Origin: Naumovozyma dairenensis CBS 421
Lineage: Eukaryota; Ascomycota; Saccharomycetes; Saccharomycetales; Saccharomycetaceae
DNA: 64,000 nucleotides
NCBI RefSeq assembly: GCF_000227115.2
Contig: NC_016479.1
Location: forward strand, 1,734,686 to 1,798,685
Direction: 5' to 3'
Each line of letters opens with the position of its first letter. The first letter of the stretch is position 1. A model generated the notes under the pieces. The model was given only the letters and a program-made list of their open reading frames with translations, did no database searches and was not told where the DNA came from. Below, piece by piece: positions 1-10,809 of the stretch. Both the position numbers and the translations under genes were made by a program.

Positions 1-102
1 GTATCATTGGGACTAATTAATAAATGCATGACTATTATTTATGTTCGGAAAATATTTTTATAGGTGTTTTTTCTTTTTTTTCGACTCCTATTTCTCGTAA
101 TG

Positions 103-822
103 TCAATCTTCTTCGAACAATAATGGTTCTTCTTCGTATTCGCTATCATCCAAACTATCTAGTTCCTTTTCTTCGTTCCAGAAATCATCAGTCAAATCAG
201 ATGTAAGTATTTCATTTTCCTTTTCATTCAATTTCTGCATCAAATAATCATTTTTCTTTGAAACATAAGCAGACGACGTAGATGTGGGCATTATGAAACC
301 TTCAGGTATATCTTGTTTAGATCTTTCCACTTGTAATCTGACTTTCCTTTTATATTCTTGAAAATTCTTCCTGTACTCTACGGAAGCATCCACATTAGCT
401 GGTGATGAAATATTTGGATCTTCCAATAACGAAATAATGGAAATGAGAACGCTCTCTACACTTTGTACGGGAGACCACGTTTCATTATCTGGCTCACTTG
501 TCATAGAATCACCACTTTGATGTAATATTGATATGCATAATTTACCATCTTTATAAACGTTTGGATGATATATTGGTGGTACGAATTTGAAATGTGGAGG
601 AGAATATGGGAAATTTGATGGGAATTTCATTTCTGATTTGAAATATCCACCGTTATATATGGAATCTTCGTTGAGAATTATGAAACCAATATGCCAAACG
701 AATATATTAGAGTCATTTTCCAATTCAATATGGAATGAAGGAATGGCCCTTTTCGGATCTGTAAGTTCCCGATACTGTCTTAAAAGTAGGTTTGCCGCAG
801 ATGTTTTATTTGTTTTATCCAT
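103..822 (-). CDS. CDC34: Cdc34, ubiquitin-conjugating enzyme E2 of SCF
   Basis: E2 enzyme that charges ubiquitin on a cysteine and passes it to SCF substrates such as CDK inhibitors; nuclear and cytosolic. The 239-residue product has the UBC fold over about residues 8-170, the HPN motif at 86-88 and the catalytic Cys at 96. The acidic insertion typical of Cdc34 (HQSGD...EPDNETW, about 101-116) follows the active site. The C-terminal extension is acidic but short: S. cerevisiae Cdc34 is about 295 residues as I recall, so roughly 55 residues of tail are missing. The start ATG matches the conserved N-terminus. The gene is divergent from the ECM33-type gene, the pairing seen for YDR054C/YDR055W. 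Identification is secure. Confidence 0.96.
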   Translation of the reverse strand: MDKTNKTSAANLLLRQYRELTDPKRAIPSFHIELENDSNIFVWHIGFIILNEDSIYNGGYFKSEMKFPSNFPYSPPHFKFVPPIYHPNVYKDGKLCISILHQSGDSMTSEPDNETWSPVQSVESVLISIISLLEDPNISSPANVDASVEYRKNFQEYKRKVRLQVERSKQDIPEGFIMPTSTSSAYVSKKNDYLMQKLNEKENEILTSDLTDDFWNEEKELDSLDDSEYEEEPLLFEED

Positions 823-2008
823 AGTATTTCTGATTTTGGTGTTGTGTACGTGTACGCGTATGTGTAGGTATATATGTGGTTAATAAATGTTTAAAGTTTA
901 GTGATATGCACTTAGAACCTTGAGAATGAAATTAGCAAATGAATTATGTTCATATCTTAATTTGTCAGAATCCTGCTATCTACTTATATAAACGTATTAA
1001 TTAGTTAGTACCTAGTATATTTTTTTTCCCCATTGCATTCGACAATAGAGAATATGCCAATAGGCAGACGTATATTCTCCACTTCATTCAGTACCATATC
1101 TACACAGTTGCTGAAATCAGAGGTCAATAGCATTGTTGTTCCTGTTTGCAGTATATACGTATGGACGTAGAGGCTTTGTTACTCCATTAATAAGGTGGAC
1201 TCCGAATACTGGATTCTTCACTGTGTAGAGGAGAGTTGGGGGTGGGCGGGGTAAATTGACGGCGCTAATAGTTTTAGAGGGGGAGGTCAGGCCTAGGGTG
1301 TGAACCTTTTACAGCATAAAGCCCTAACAAAGAATTCATCCAGAAACGCTACCCTAATTTCTGCTCTCACTTCATACGATTGAAAATATATGATTTCTCG
1401 TCTCGTTTCGAATGTTTTTTGTTTTGTTTTGTTTTGTTTTGTTTTGTTTCCGTCTCTGTTTCTGTTTCTGTTTTTCCTCGAGGCATTCTCGCGCGTCAGC
1501 TCTTCTCAGCTTCCTTCGGCTGTTTCTGCTTCTGAAAGCAGATCGTTTGTGGTGTAAACAATAACGACGCGAACTTTCCTCGAGGAGTAGTGGGCCTACG
1601 GGATTTTCTCGAAGAAAAGGTGTGAAAAACTTTTCCAGGTATATTTCCTCATTACCGTTTTCGGTACTAAACATAATACTCGATATTCGACGTTCACGAC
1701 CGCGGGATCTATCACTTGACGATATTTTACGTGTTCCATATATAATCTTTAAACTTTCTCAATAGCTGTTTCTTTCCTTTTCCGAAAAGTTTGATTATTG
1801 TTCGTTTTTTTTCTCTTTTTGATTAAGCTGGTTTTGTTGCATTTAAAGACTAACGTAGGTCCTCAGAAAAATCATAACTCAGTCACTCGTTCAATTTCCT
1901 TCGTTGATTATCTCACGAAACTACCCATATATTATTTTTTATCTAGTTTAAGATATTTTTTAGTTTCACCTAATAATATCCCAACCCACAACCAAGCCAC
2001 AAAATAAA
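823..2008. promoter_or_regulatory. Divergent CDC34/ECM33 intergenic region
   Basis: A 1.2-kb spacer serving two divergent promoters. Visible elements are a GC-rich patch at about 1231-1295 with GGGCGGGG, which resembles a Mig1-type GC box, a GTTTT pentanucleotide array (1421-1449) followed by TCTGTT hexamers (about 1453-1472), and a TATATAA box near 1738, some 270 bp before the ECM33 ATG. A 42-codon minus-strand reading frame at 1005-1133 is discussed in the findings. Open frames across the GTTTT array at 1372-1674 look like repeat translation. Confidence 0.5.
1421..1449. repeat. GTTTT pentanucleotide microsatellite
   Basis: About six tandem GTTTT units, followed by a TCTGTT hexamer run to about 1472. 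It lies about 560 bp before the ECM33-type start codon. T-rich tracts of this kind can exclude nucleosomes; that role here is inference. Confidence 0.85.
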
Positions 2009-3274
2009 ATGCAATATAAATTAGCTTTCGCTGGTGCCTCTTTAATGGCTGCCTCTGCCATGGCAGCAAATTCCACGGCCGTCCCATCTTCCTGTAGTAT
2101 AGGTTCCAAAGCTACCGCTACAGCTCAAGCAGATCTAGACAGGTATGCTGGTTGTGAAACCCTTGTCGGTAACTTAACCATCACCGGTGAATTAGGTTCC
2201 GCTGCTATCGCAAACGTTAAAGAATTAGACGGTTCTTTAACCATCAACAACGCTACTTCTTTAGGTGCCTTTTCTGCTGATTCTATACAGAAAATCACCG
2301 GTGCCTTAACTCTAGAAGGTTTAACCATTCTAGATTCTGCCTCCTTCGGTTCTTTAGCTCAAGTTGGATCTATTACGTTACAAACTTTACCAGCTATTAC
2401 TACTTTCTCTTCTAACTTACAAAACGCTGATGATATCTTAATCTCTGATACTACTTTAGAATCTGTCGATGGTTTCTCAACTTTGAAAAAATGTAGTGTC
2501 ATCAACATTAACAATAACAGATATTTGACCTCTTTTGAATCTGCTTTGGAATCCATTTCTGATTCTTTACAATTTTCTTTCAACGGTGATGAAGCAAATG
2601 TCACTTTCGATAAATTGGTCTGGGCTAATAACATTACTTTAAGAGATGTTCAAAAGGCCTCCTTTGCTAAATTACAAAAAGTTAACGCTTCTCTAGGTTT
2701 CATTAACAACTCTATTGAATCCATCGATTTATCTAAATTGACTACTGTCGGTCAAACTTTCAGTGTCGTTTCAAATGATGAATTAACTACTTTGAAATGT
2801 AGTAACTTAACCTCCGTTGGTGGTGGTCTAGTCGTTGCTAACAACACCGATTTGAAAATCATTAATGGTCTTAAGAACTTAGCAACTGTCGGTGGTGCTA
2901 TCGTCGTCACTGGTAACTTCACCGCTTTAGATCTTTCCTCTTTGAAATCTGTCAGAGGTGGTGGTGATTTTGAAACTAAATCTGGTAACTTCTCATGTTC
3001 CGCTTTGAAGAAACTACAATCTAAAGGTGTCATTCAAGGTGATTCTTTTGTTTGTAAGAACGGCGCTGTCTCCTCTAGTTCCTCTAAGGCTTCTTCAAAG
3101 ATATCCTCTTCTAAGAACTCTAAGGCTACCTCTACTTCTTCTGAATCCAGTTCATCATCTACTGCAACATCTTCTACTAACGGTACTTCTTCTTCCAACG
3201 CTGCTATTGCTCAATATGTCCCAGCTACTTCTTTCATGGGTGCTGTTGCAGCTGTGTTTGTTGCCTTATTGTAA
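2009..3274 (+). CDS. ECM33: Ecm33/Pst1-family GPI-anchored cell-wall protein
   Basis: Member of the Ecm33/Pst1/Sps2 family of GPI proteins needed for cell-wall integrity and mannoprotein organisation. The 421-residue product starts with a signal peptide (about 1-19, ending SAMA), then Ser/Asn-rich receptor-L-type repeats with many N-glycosylation sequons, paired cysteines near residues 29, 49, 332 and 348, a Ser/Thr-rich stalk (about 353-395) and a C-terminal hydrophobic tail (PATSFMG...VALL) typical of a GPI signal. The N-terminus and tail resemble S. cerevisiae Ecm33 more than Pst1. The frame is uninterrupted from ATG, whereas S. cerevisiae ECM33 has an intron near its 5' end as I recall. 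Codon use is that of a highly expressed gene. Confidence 0.9.
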   Translation: MQYKLAFAGASLMAASAMAANSTAVPSSCSIGSKATATAQADLDRYAGCETLVGNLTITGELGSAAIANVKELDGSLTINNATSLGAFSADSIQKITGALTLEGLTILDSASFGSLAQVGSITLQTLPAITTFSSNLQNADDILISDTTLESVDGFSTLKKCSVININNNRYLTSFESALESISDSLQFSFNGDEANVTFDKLVWANNITLRDVQKASFAKLQKVNASLGFINNSIESIDLSKLTTVGQTFSVVSNDELTTLKCSNLTSVGGGLVVANNTDLKIINGLKNLATVGGAIVVTGNFTALDLSSLKSVRGGGDFETKSGNFSCSALKKLQSKGVIQGDSFVCKNGAVSSSSSKASSKISSSKNSKATSTSSESSSSSTATSSTNGTSSSNAAIAQYVPATSFMGAVAAVFVALL

Positions 3275-3718
3275 GTATGAAGCAAAATTCTCCCTTCACG
3301 ACTATATGTCCAAATATTGTTTTATTTATCCTTAATAGATTCCCTTCCTCTTAAATATGTAAAAATATATCTACCATTTTAGTTAAATAAGAGTATATAT
3401 ATATATATATATAATATCGTTATAATGATTCTAAAATGAAATACTTCTTTTCTTCAATTCCTTTGTCTCTGTAAACCACTTTGCACTATTAGTGCTCGTA
3501 TATAGGTGTTTATTTGTACCACCTATAAGAAAAAACCATTGTGGATAACACCAAAAAAACCAACCACCAATCTATATCTCAATCATTGAATATATAATCG
3601 AATAGGTGCCGTTTTTTGAAATGGTTATATTTTTATTACAGTGGATATATGTTATGTACAAATGGTAAAAAACATTATGCTTGAGTCTTAAATAGTATGT
3701 AGAGTACTAATAACCATA
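3275..3718. other. Convergent 3' spacer, ECM33/TIF32
   Basis: 444 bp between convergent genes. It contains a TA dinucleotide run at about 3394-3413 and other TATATA/AATAAA-like tracts that would serve as yeast 3'-end signals for both transcripts. No gene seen. Confidence 0.6.
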
Positions 3719-6700
3719 TTATTTCTTACCAGCTCTTCTTAACTTCATCTTTTCAGCAAAAGATAATTTACCTGAATCAGCAGTTGGAGTAGGACTGGCC
3801 GAACTGGTTTGAGCTGCTGGGGTTGGAGCAGGAGATCTACCACCAGATAGTTTCTTTTCAATAGCTTCCTCCATTTCTCTTTGCTTACGTGCAATTTCAT
3901 CAAGATCAGCCTTGGTCTTTGGAGCTGATTTAGTTGGTGCTGGAGAACTTGCAACTGGAGCAGCAGCTGGAACAGGAGAAGAAACAGGAGCTGGAGATGG
4001 TGATGGAACTGAGGGACTTTCACCGCCTGCAGCTCTTTGAGCTTCTTTCTTGGCTCTCAATTTTTCAGCAAAAGACATTGGTTTAGATTCACCGCTAGCA
4101 ACAACTGGAGCACTGGCGGCAATTGGAGCAGATTGAGCATCTTTGCGTGCAAGTTTTTCTTCAATTTCTCTTTGTTTACGTAGAATTTCATCTTGTTGGG
4201 CTTGATGTTTGGCTCTTGCAGCATTTTCAATATCAATCTTACGTTTAGCAACGGCTTCTTCGTAACGTTGTTTACGTACTTCCTCAATTCTGGCCTTCTT
4301 CGCAGCTTCAAGTTGATTTTGCTTTTCCTCACGGATTGAACGCATCTTCTCATCATTAGCAGAAACTAAACGTTCCTTCAAGGCAGTATAGTCATCGTAA
4401 ACTTGAACTAAACGTTCATGATCTTGCAATTTAGCATCATGTTCAGCTTTAGCAGCATCAACAATCTTCTTTTTCATAGCATCATATTTGACAAGATCAG
4501 CATCCCTCATAGCATCAGCTTCCTTTTGTAAGATAGGTAGTTCAGTCTTTCTGATAGCTCTTTCAGTGTAATCTAATTTCTTGATAGCAAAATTCATACG
4601 TTCCTCCAATTCTTCTTTACCCTTTGACAATTGACCAACAACTAAATCTCTCAATTGTTTCAATTCTAAACCCTTAACTTCATTTGGATCAATGTAAACA
4701 TGACCCTTTTCGTTAACTTCATCAATGAATTTTTTGACTTCTGCTGCCTTTAAATTTTCAAGTTCACGCTTCTTCTTTTCAACCAAACGACGATGAGCTT
4801 CTTCTTCCAATTTAGCTTCCATGGCGGCTCTTTCTTCCATAATACGTTGAGTTTTCAATTCAGCATTTTGTTCAGCATACATAGCAGCAGATTCCATATA
4901 TTTCTTCTTTTGTTCGTGTGATTTCTTAGCACGTTCTTCAGCAGATGATTTAATTCTTTCAATGGTATCTCTATTTTGTTTAATCAAATTTTCACGAGCT
5001 AGTTTGACCTTTTCCATATATGACATTTCATTGAAACTTTCAACTTCATGTAACAAGTCAGATAATTCAGCTAATCTGTTACGGATATAACTGTTACGGG
5101 TAACAACAGGTTGTTCTGGTTCAACTTCAGCTTCAGCTTCTACTTCAGCTGGTTCAATTTCTTCTCCTTCTTCAGTTTCAGCTTCTTCTTGTTGCTCTTC
5201 TTCTTCGACACGTTCTGGTTCAGCAGCAACTGAAAAGACTTCCAATGGATCTTTAACGAAAGTAATTGAAGAGGTAGCATAGTCAATAGAAAAGGAAACA
5301 TAATCATCAATAGCAGCTTCCAATAATGCTCTTTCGAGATTCCAGTAAGTTAAATCGAAAGGAGCTGGTAGAGTAGCTAATTCATATAATTCGTCAATCT
5401 TCACAGTAGTATATGCAGTTGAAGCGCTAACAAAGATTTTTCTAACAAGAATATCCCTCAAAGATTGAACATATTGTTTGAAATATGGTTTAGATTCTAG
5501 TTGAGGCAATAACTTGGCTAAATCTTCCTTGATAGTACCAACGTTGTAATTGATTTCTAATAATTCGTAAAATTGCTTGACTGTTGGATCAACATGACTA
5601 CCAATGTCACTTTCTAAAATAGAAGCAATGACTTCTTTCCTAGTAGGCTTAGATTCTAGGCCTAGTAAACGGTAGAGACGTTGTTGAGAATCATATCCGA
5701 CAGATGGAACCTCATCTAATTTAATAGATAGGGCAGAGAGTAAGATGGTAGAGGCATATGTCTTGAAGTCATCTTCAGTAGCGTTCGGATTGGTAGAGTA
5801 GATTTGATAGAATTTCTTCCATGCGGTAGTATGTAACAATTGGTCGCCTGAAACGAAGAAAATTTTAACAAGATTTTCATAGTATTTGGCCAAAACAGAT
5901 TTTTTTGGAGGAGCCTTGGACATCTTCATTAAATGATAAACATCTTCAACGGATCTGAAAGCTTCGTGCCATAATTCTAATTTAACAGAAACTGTAACTT
6001 GGTTGAAACGTTGATCTAAGTAACGTTGTAAAGTAGCAGAATCGTTCAAGTCAATAATATTGCTACCACTTTTGTTTTGTTGATAGTTAGCAGCGTCTAA
6101 ATGTTGACGTAACATTTCAGCTAATCTCTTGAATTCATTCTTACGGTTATGTTTTAAACAAAATTGCATAGTTCTGCTAACAACACCTGAGTAAGTGATT
6201 TCTAAGTGGGAATTATTTCTCAAAAGATCCAAAACAGAACGATAAGCTTCCCAAGTAAACTTGGTCCATGAAGTGATAGCTTCGTCATTAAACCCACCAA
6301 CTGATTGATCTTCTTCAGATGCAGAGATCAGCAAATTTTCAGGAGTAACACCACCTTCTAAATCATCATCGACTTCAATTTTTTTATCTTCTTTGGCTTG
6401 TTCAGCAGCCATCTTGATCTCAACAACATCGACGTATTTACGTGCAACAGCACCAACAGAAACTAAACCTTCTGGAGTACCTTGGATCAACTTTTTATAT
6501 TGATGAAGACCATCTTTCAACATCTTCCCTTTCTTCAATTCAACACCTAATTCCAAGAACTTGAAGACAATTGGCTCAACGGAAGCTGGAGCAGCCCAAC
6601 GGATTCTTCTGGCTGTAATGAAATCATAAAGTGATTGTAAAGCAGCTTGGGATTCGCCTACTGAGATAAGCTCTTCAGCTCTCTTAATGGCGTTCTCAGG

Positions 6701-6721
6701 ACGTAAAGCTGGGGGAGCCAT
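3719..6721 (-). CDS. TIF32: eIF3a, translation initiation factor 3 subunit a
   Basis: Largest scaffold subunit of eIF3 (Tif32/Rpg1), which binds the 40S subunit and promotes preinitiation complex assembly in the cytosol. The 1000-residue product starts [18 protein letters not shown], the conserved eIF3a N-terminus. A helical/PCI region spans about 90-500. An acidic linker at about 505-545 is followed by a long charged coiled coil (about 560-860, rich in E/K/R/A) and a low-complexity Pro/Ala/Ser tail with repeated [16 protein letters not shown] motifs. S. cerevisiae Tif32 is about 964 residues. It sits tail to tail with the ECM33-type gene and in tandem downstream of SEC18, the YBR078W-079C-080C order. 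Strong codon bias suits high expression. Confidence 0.97.
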   Translation of the reverse strand: MAPPALRPENAIKRAEELISVGESQAALQSLYDFITARRIRWAAPASVEPIVFKFLELGVELKKGKMLKDGLHQYKKLIQGTPEGLVSVGAVARKYVDVVEIKMAAEQAKEDKKIEVDDDLEGGVTPENLLISASEEDQSVGGFNDEAITSWTKFTWEAYRSVLDLLRNNSHLEITYSGVVSRTMQFCLKHNRKNEFKRLAEMLRQHLDAANYQQNKSGSNIIDLNDSATLQRYLDQRFNQVTVSVKLELWHEAFRSVEDVYHLMKMSKAPPKKSVLAKYYENLVKIFFVSGDQLLHTTAWKKFYQIYSTNPNATEDDFKTYASTILLSALSIKLDEVPSVGYDSQQRLYRLLGLESKPTRKEVIASILESDIGSHVDPTVKQFYELLEINYNVGTIKEDLAKLLPQLESKPYFKQYVQSLRDILVRKIFVSASTAYTTVKIDELYELATLPAPFDLTYWNLERALLEAAIDDYVSFSIDYATSSITFVKDPLEVFSVAAEPERVEEEEQQEEAETEEGEEIEPAEVEAEAEVEPEQPVVTRNSYIRNRLAELSDLLHEVESFNEMSYMEKVKLARENLIKQNRDTIERIKSSAEERAKKSHEQKKKYMESAAMYAEQNAELKTQRIMEERAAMEAKLEEEAHRRLVEKKKRELENLKAAEVKKFIDEVNEKGHVYIDPNEVKGLELKQLRDLVVGQLSKGKEELEERMNFAIKKLDYTERAIRKTELPILQKEADAMRDADLVKYDAMKKKIVDAAKAEHDAKLQDHERLVQVYDDYTALKERLVSANDEKMRSIREEKQNQLEAAKKARIEEVRKQRYEEAVAKRKIDIENAARAKHQAQQDEILRKQREIEEKLARKDAQSAPIAASAPVVASGESKPMSFAEKLRAKKEAQRAAGGESPSVPSPSPAPVSSPVPAAAPVASSPAPTKSAPKTKADLDEIARKQREMEEAIEKKLSGGRSPAPTPAAQTSSASPTPTADSGKLSFAEKMKLRRAGKK

Positions 6722-7092
6722 GATGGATACAGTATTTTCTAGATTCCTTTGAGAATTTTTAGAAGTAGAATTAAAACTTCTTTGTTTTATGAACGAATTC
6801 TTAATATACTGCTTAGAGAAGTTTCTTTATTAATTTCATATCTGACATTAATGTATAATTTCGAGCTTTTCTGAAAAATTTTCCAATTTTCTGTTACCCG
6901 GCAACAATCATATGACTGAAACTTCTTCGGAGAGATAGAAGTTTTACAGGAAGCCTCTGGCATTCCTTCATACTTCTTCACCAAGTACATGGACTTCACT
7001 CGACTAGACAACACAAACGTGAATGGGCAAGTTATCTTTAAAAGATTTATATGTTTTTTACTCTATATCATGTTTTTGTATTGTATATAGTG
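6722..7092. promoter_or_regulatory. TIF32 promoter / SEC18 3' end
   Basis: 371 bp between two minus-strand genes. It contains a Reb1-type site (TTACCCG, 6894-6900) about 175 bp upstream of the TIF32 ATG and an RRPE-like TGAAAAATTTT at about 6872-6882. Both are common in growth-related yeast promoters. A 75-codon open frame here shows no recognisable protein. Confidence 0.6.
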
Positions 7093-9375
7093 TTATACAG
7101 ATTGCGCCATTAATTCGACGATTTCATTCACTGGGTCATCGTCATGTCTAGCGGTTTCAATGTTAGTTAGTGCCTTCTTGATACCGACGTTAAACTTAGG
7201 ACAAACTTGAGCTAATTCGTTGATTACTTTGACTCTCTTTTCATCATCCAGGAAACCACTATCTATCATAACATTATTGAACTCGTCTAGCGTAGTCATA
7301 TTTGGAACTGCAATTTCGTTGTCAAAGCAACTTAGTATGTCCATTTGCTGTAGAACAGAATAAGTAGAAGTTGTCGTTAAAATTAGAAGACGACGATCTT
7401 GTGGTGGTTTCCTCTTTAATGCGACTTTTAGAACCTGTAAAATATTGTTCGAGAATCTTGGTCCAATAGGAACCCAGTCAACCAATGTTTCTAATGAATC
7501 AATAACCAAGATATTTAAAGGTGACTTATATGCATCTCTAAAGGTACTGTCAATGTAGGATATCTTGGCATTCTCGGACATACCTGAAAGTTCATTAGCC
7601 GAAATCATTCTAATAAAGGGAAATTGAGATTTTAAGGCAATTGCAGCTGCAAGTGCTGTTTTTCCTGATCCAGGAGGACCATGAATCAATAAAGAAACGA
7701 GTCTCGATTTATCACTTTCACGGACTTGACGAACATAACGCGACCCGTTTCTTAATATAGCATCTACTCTATCAGAGTAAGTAATCATACCACCTTCAAC
7801 ACAACTTTTCAAATCTTCTTCATTAATACCAAAAGCTGGCGTAACTTCTGAAAGTGCATTCAAGAAATCTTCTCTGGTCACTTTTAATTTAGCGATATCT
7901 TTCGTACTCAATTTAGTAGCTCCTTTGCCTATATTCACTGTCTTATTGATAGCGAAAGAACTTGCACTCTTCACTAGACCTTCGATTTCTGCACCTGAGA
8001 AATTCTTCGATAGAGCAGCTAACTCGGCTAAGTTAACATCTTTATCCATCATGTTATTTTCTCTCATTTTCTTAGTTTGAATTTCAAAAATTTGCAATCT
8101 ACCCTTTTCATCAGGTAAATGAATTTCAACTTGAACTTCAAATCTACCTGGACGTAATAAAGCGATATCAATCAAATCCTTACGATTCGTCATACCAATC
8201 ACCAAGATATTATTCAATTGGTCAACACCATCCATTTTCGCTAGTAATTGATTAACAACGTTATCACCAACACCTGTACCATCACCTCTTGAACCTCTTT
8301 GTTTGAATACAGAATCTAACTCGTCGAAAATAATAATGTGTAAAGATGAGTCTTCCCCCTTAGCTCTATATTCTGCTTCTGCATCTTTGAATAAATTACG
8401 AATATTTTCCTCTGAAGACCCTACGTATTTACTGAGGATTTCAGGACCATTAACAATTTTTGGCTCTTTAGCATTTAACATTGTACCGATTTTCCTTGCA
8501 ATTAAAGTTTTACCAGTACCGGGTGGGCCATATAGTAATAACCCTTTTACATGAGATATACCTAATTTTTCAATAACAGACGGTGGGAAAATTCTACTTG
8601 CAAATGCCCTTCTAAAGATCTTGGTAAATTCTTTATCTAACCCACCAACACCTAAGTCTTCGAATTTAAAATCTGATCTAATAACTGCATCAGATCTTGG
8701 CCTTAAAGAGTTGGATGATTTTAAATTTACCAATCCATCTCTACCTTTGAAAAAATTAATTTGTGTTTGTTTTGTCAAGATTCCCTTGGTCTCTATTCCT
8801 GTAGATAGTGCATTCCCTGGTTCAACATCACCCAAATCAATGGCTTGTACATTTCTAACTTTCAAGTCAAAAAAGAAACCTTTAAAATCTAGGATTAAAT
8901 ACTGCGTAGGAGAAAAAATTTGTGATTCAAAACATTTGACAAAATGGGCTGCTAACTCATCTTGATCGAATGGAGTAGCAACAGCTTTACCCCTGGATCT
9001 GAATGAAATTTCAATATCAATGGAACCTAGGTATGATTGTTTACCGGAATATTTGAAAAGATCGAACGCTCTACATTGCACTTCTTGGTTTAGGGACCAG
9101 CCACCCCATGTACGTTGGTTACCATTGAAACCGATTGTACCAGGTGGAACTTCATTCGAATGCTTAGTTGTAAATACAAAAAGATTGTCGACTAATATGT
9201 AAATGTTATTAGGAAAATCAGATGCAGATACAGCAGCTACATTTGCTAACGCATAAGCATTATTAGGACAGTTGGCTACTTGTAAACGACGTGGTCTAGC
9301 ATCGATATTGCTCATATCGGGTGGTGGAGCATGGGATCCATTTTTACCCAGTAACGGTAATTTAAACATATCCAT
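7093..9375 (-). CDS. SEC18: Sec18, NSF-type AAA ATPase
   Basis: Hexameric ATPase that with Sec17 disassembles SNARE complexes after membrane fusion throughout the secretory pathway. The 760-residue product has the N domain (about 20-230), then two AAA modules. D1 has Walker A GPPGTGKT at 283-290 and Walker B IIIFDELDS ending at 355. D2 has GPPGSGKT at 566-573 and a degenerate Walker B (ILVIDSLE), as in the yeast protein. Length matches S. cerevisiae Sec18 (758). A second in-frame ATG lies two codons in (MDMFK), so MFK is an alternative start. It is followed by TIF32 as in YBR079C/YBR080C. Confidence 0.98.
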   Translation of the reverse strand: MDMFKLPLLGKNGSHAPPPDMSNIDARPRRLQVANCPNNAYALANVAAVSASDFPNNIYILVDNLFVFTTKHSNEVPPGTIGFNGNQRTWGGWSLNQEVQCRAFDLFKYSGKQSYLGSIDIEISFRSRGKAVATPFDQDELAAHFVKCFESQIFSPTQYLILDFKGFFFDLKVRNVQAIDLGDVEPGNALSTGIETKGILTKQTQINFFKGRDGLVNLKSSNSLRPRSDAVIRSDFKFEDLGVGGLDKEFTKIFRRAFASRIFPPSVIEKLGISHVKGLLLYGPPGTGKTLIARKIGTMLNAKEPKIVNGPEILSKYVGSSEENIRNLFKDAEAEYRAKGEDSSLHIIIFDELDSVFKQRGSRGDGTGVGDNVVNQLLAKMDGVDQLNNILVIGMTNRKDLIDIALLRPGRFEVQVEIHLPDEKGRLQIFEIQTKKMRENNMMDKDVNLAELAALSKNFSGAEIEGLVKSASSFAINKTVNIGKGATKLSTKDIAKLKVTREDFLNALSEVTPAFGINEEDLKSCVEGGMITYSDRVDAILRNGSRYVRQVRESDKSRLVSLLIHGPPGSGKTALAAAIALKSQFPFIRMISANELSGMSENAKISYIDSTFRDAYKSPLNILVIDSLETLVDWVPIGPRFSNNILQVLKVALKRKPPQDRRLLILTTTSTYSVLQQMDILSCFDNEIAVPNMTTLDEFNNVMIDSGFLDDEKRVKVINELAQVCPKFNVGIKKALTNIETARHDDDPVNEIVELMAQSV

Positions 9376-10221
9376 CAGAGTACTTTAAAAAATGGCGATT
9401 AAGATTGATGATCACTTATTCGGATACCCCACTTGAAAGAGATTATGTTGATTTCCTACCGGTTTACTTGAATGATTTTGTTCTTTGAATCTGTTTATGG
9501 AAAAGTCAAACTCTGCTTTACGTACGTATTTCAGCTTTCATGTTTCAACATTGGCGCGTATGAAGCGACGTCACAACAAACATAATAAAAGATCTCGAAC
9601 TATATCAAGATGTTATTACACTTGCTTGATGGTTAATGAGTTGTAATATTAGAAAACAACCCAAAATAGATATCTTTTTTTATTCTGGATTCATTCGTTT
9701 TGCGGATCACTTGTTATCAATTGGTTAAGATACACTCTTTTGTAAGGAATATACAAATTACTCTTCAGAAACCTTTATAACCAAGATTGAATGCTAAGGC
9801 GATGCAATAAAAGTTGGAAGGATATAACAATATATGGATAATACTCCTACCTGAATAGGAGGGAAAAGCTGCCACAAGCTTCTTCAATTTCTATTTTCGT
9901 AGTTGTAAATTATATTGATATTAAAGGACTAAACAGTTGTCTCAACAAGAAGTAGCATATGCTCTCTTTTACTATAAGTAGTCACTCCTCCCACTTATTC
10001 TTGAGCGCAATTCTTAATACACTCTAATCTTTGAGGACCTTCTTTTTCCTCAAGGCCCTGGATTTGAACACCATAAACCAAAATTCAGGGTAGAAAATCA
10101 GTTCGGTAATGGATTGAGTTGTTAGTCCTAGATATAAAAGATATACAGATTATACAATAAAATGGAACAGTACATATGGCAAGTATATAACCCCCAAACA
10201 TGCTTAAGTATTGGCTAGAAT
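9376..10221. promoter_or_regulatory. SEC18 promoter / EMC10 3' spacer
   Basis: 846 bp. A TACGTACGTA run lies at 9519-9528, about 145 bp upstream of SEC18. The rest is AT-rich with no convincing gene, tRNA or LTR. S. cerevisiae YOS9 and TGL2 follow the EMC10 orthologue on its chromosome IV, but I see no trace of either here. Confidence 0.5.
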
Positions 10222-10809
10222 TCACTCTTCTTTTTCCCCCCCTGTCGATCTATTGGCAACCAAATTATAAACCAGTAGCCCGACAAGTAACATCTTCCAA
10301 TTGTTCTGTATCCAAGATCCTTCTACAGGCTCTTCATCTTCTTCAGCAAATTGCTCTGAACCACTTTGTTTGTTAGCCTTCTTGTCAGCATATGTTTTTG
10401 TAATTTTCTTTAGTTTAATGGCTGGTGCAACTGGTCCGTTTATTGGTTCTCTAATAATGGCATTGATTCCATCCTTTTCTATGTTATGTAGGAGGGAAAG
10501 TTTGCTTATCTCTTCACCTTGAAGATCAATAATCAAATCGTAATGAAAGGGATTTTCTAGTTGCAGATATGAGAAACATGGGATATTCTTCCCACTTTCT
10601 TCGAACGTTGCACCGATGCAGTATGGACCCGTTGGAATATTAGAAAAGTCACCTTGGATTATAGTAGTTGCATTATTATCGGAGATATCTAGTTCAATTA
10701 ATCCTAATGGATATTCTGGTTGATTTGCTCCAGTAACATTCCTCGCAGATAATGTGACCTTCTCACACAACGTAAAAGGTAAAAACAACAGAAATAAAGA
10801 AGTCCTCAT
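10222..10809 (-). CDS. EMC10: Emc10, ER membrane protein complex subunit
   Basis: Subunit of the EMC, the ER insertase and chaperone for membrane proteins. The 195-residue product has a signal peptide (about 1-15, MRTSLFLLFLPFTLC), a lumenal beta-rich domain with a few N-glycosylation sequons, an acidic linker (about 148-162) and a single C-terminal membrane segment at about 172-186 (KMLLVGLLVYNLVAN) followed by a short charged tail. Length is close to S. cerevisiae YDR056C (about 205). It lies between SEC18 and SPT7, where the chromosome IV and chromosome II gene series interleave. Identification rests on topology, length and position as well as sequence. Confidence 0.85.
   Translation of the reverse strand: MRTSLFLLFLPFTLCEKVTLSARNVTGANQPEYPLGLIELDISDNNATTIIQGDFSNIPTGPYCIGATFEESGKNIPCFSYLQLENPFHYDLIIDLQGEEISKLSLLHNIEKDGINAIIREPINGPVAPAIKLKKITKTYADKKANKQSGSEQFAEEDEEPVEGSWIQNNWKMLLVGLLVYNLVANRSTGGEKEE

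Noticed and set aside
1004..1010. Minus-strand TACTAAC upstream of CDC34, possible 5'UTR intron
   Set aside because: No GTATGT-like donor within a reasonable distance upstream; CDC34 already has a complete conserved N-terminus.
1372..1674. 100-codon minus-strand open frame
   Set aside because: It translates the GTTTT/TCTGTT repeats into K/Q/N/T runs and lies in the ECM33 promoter; no protein-like composition.
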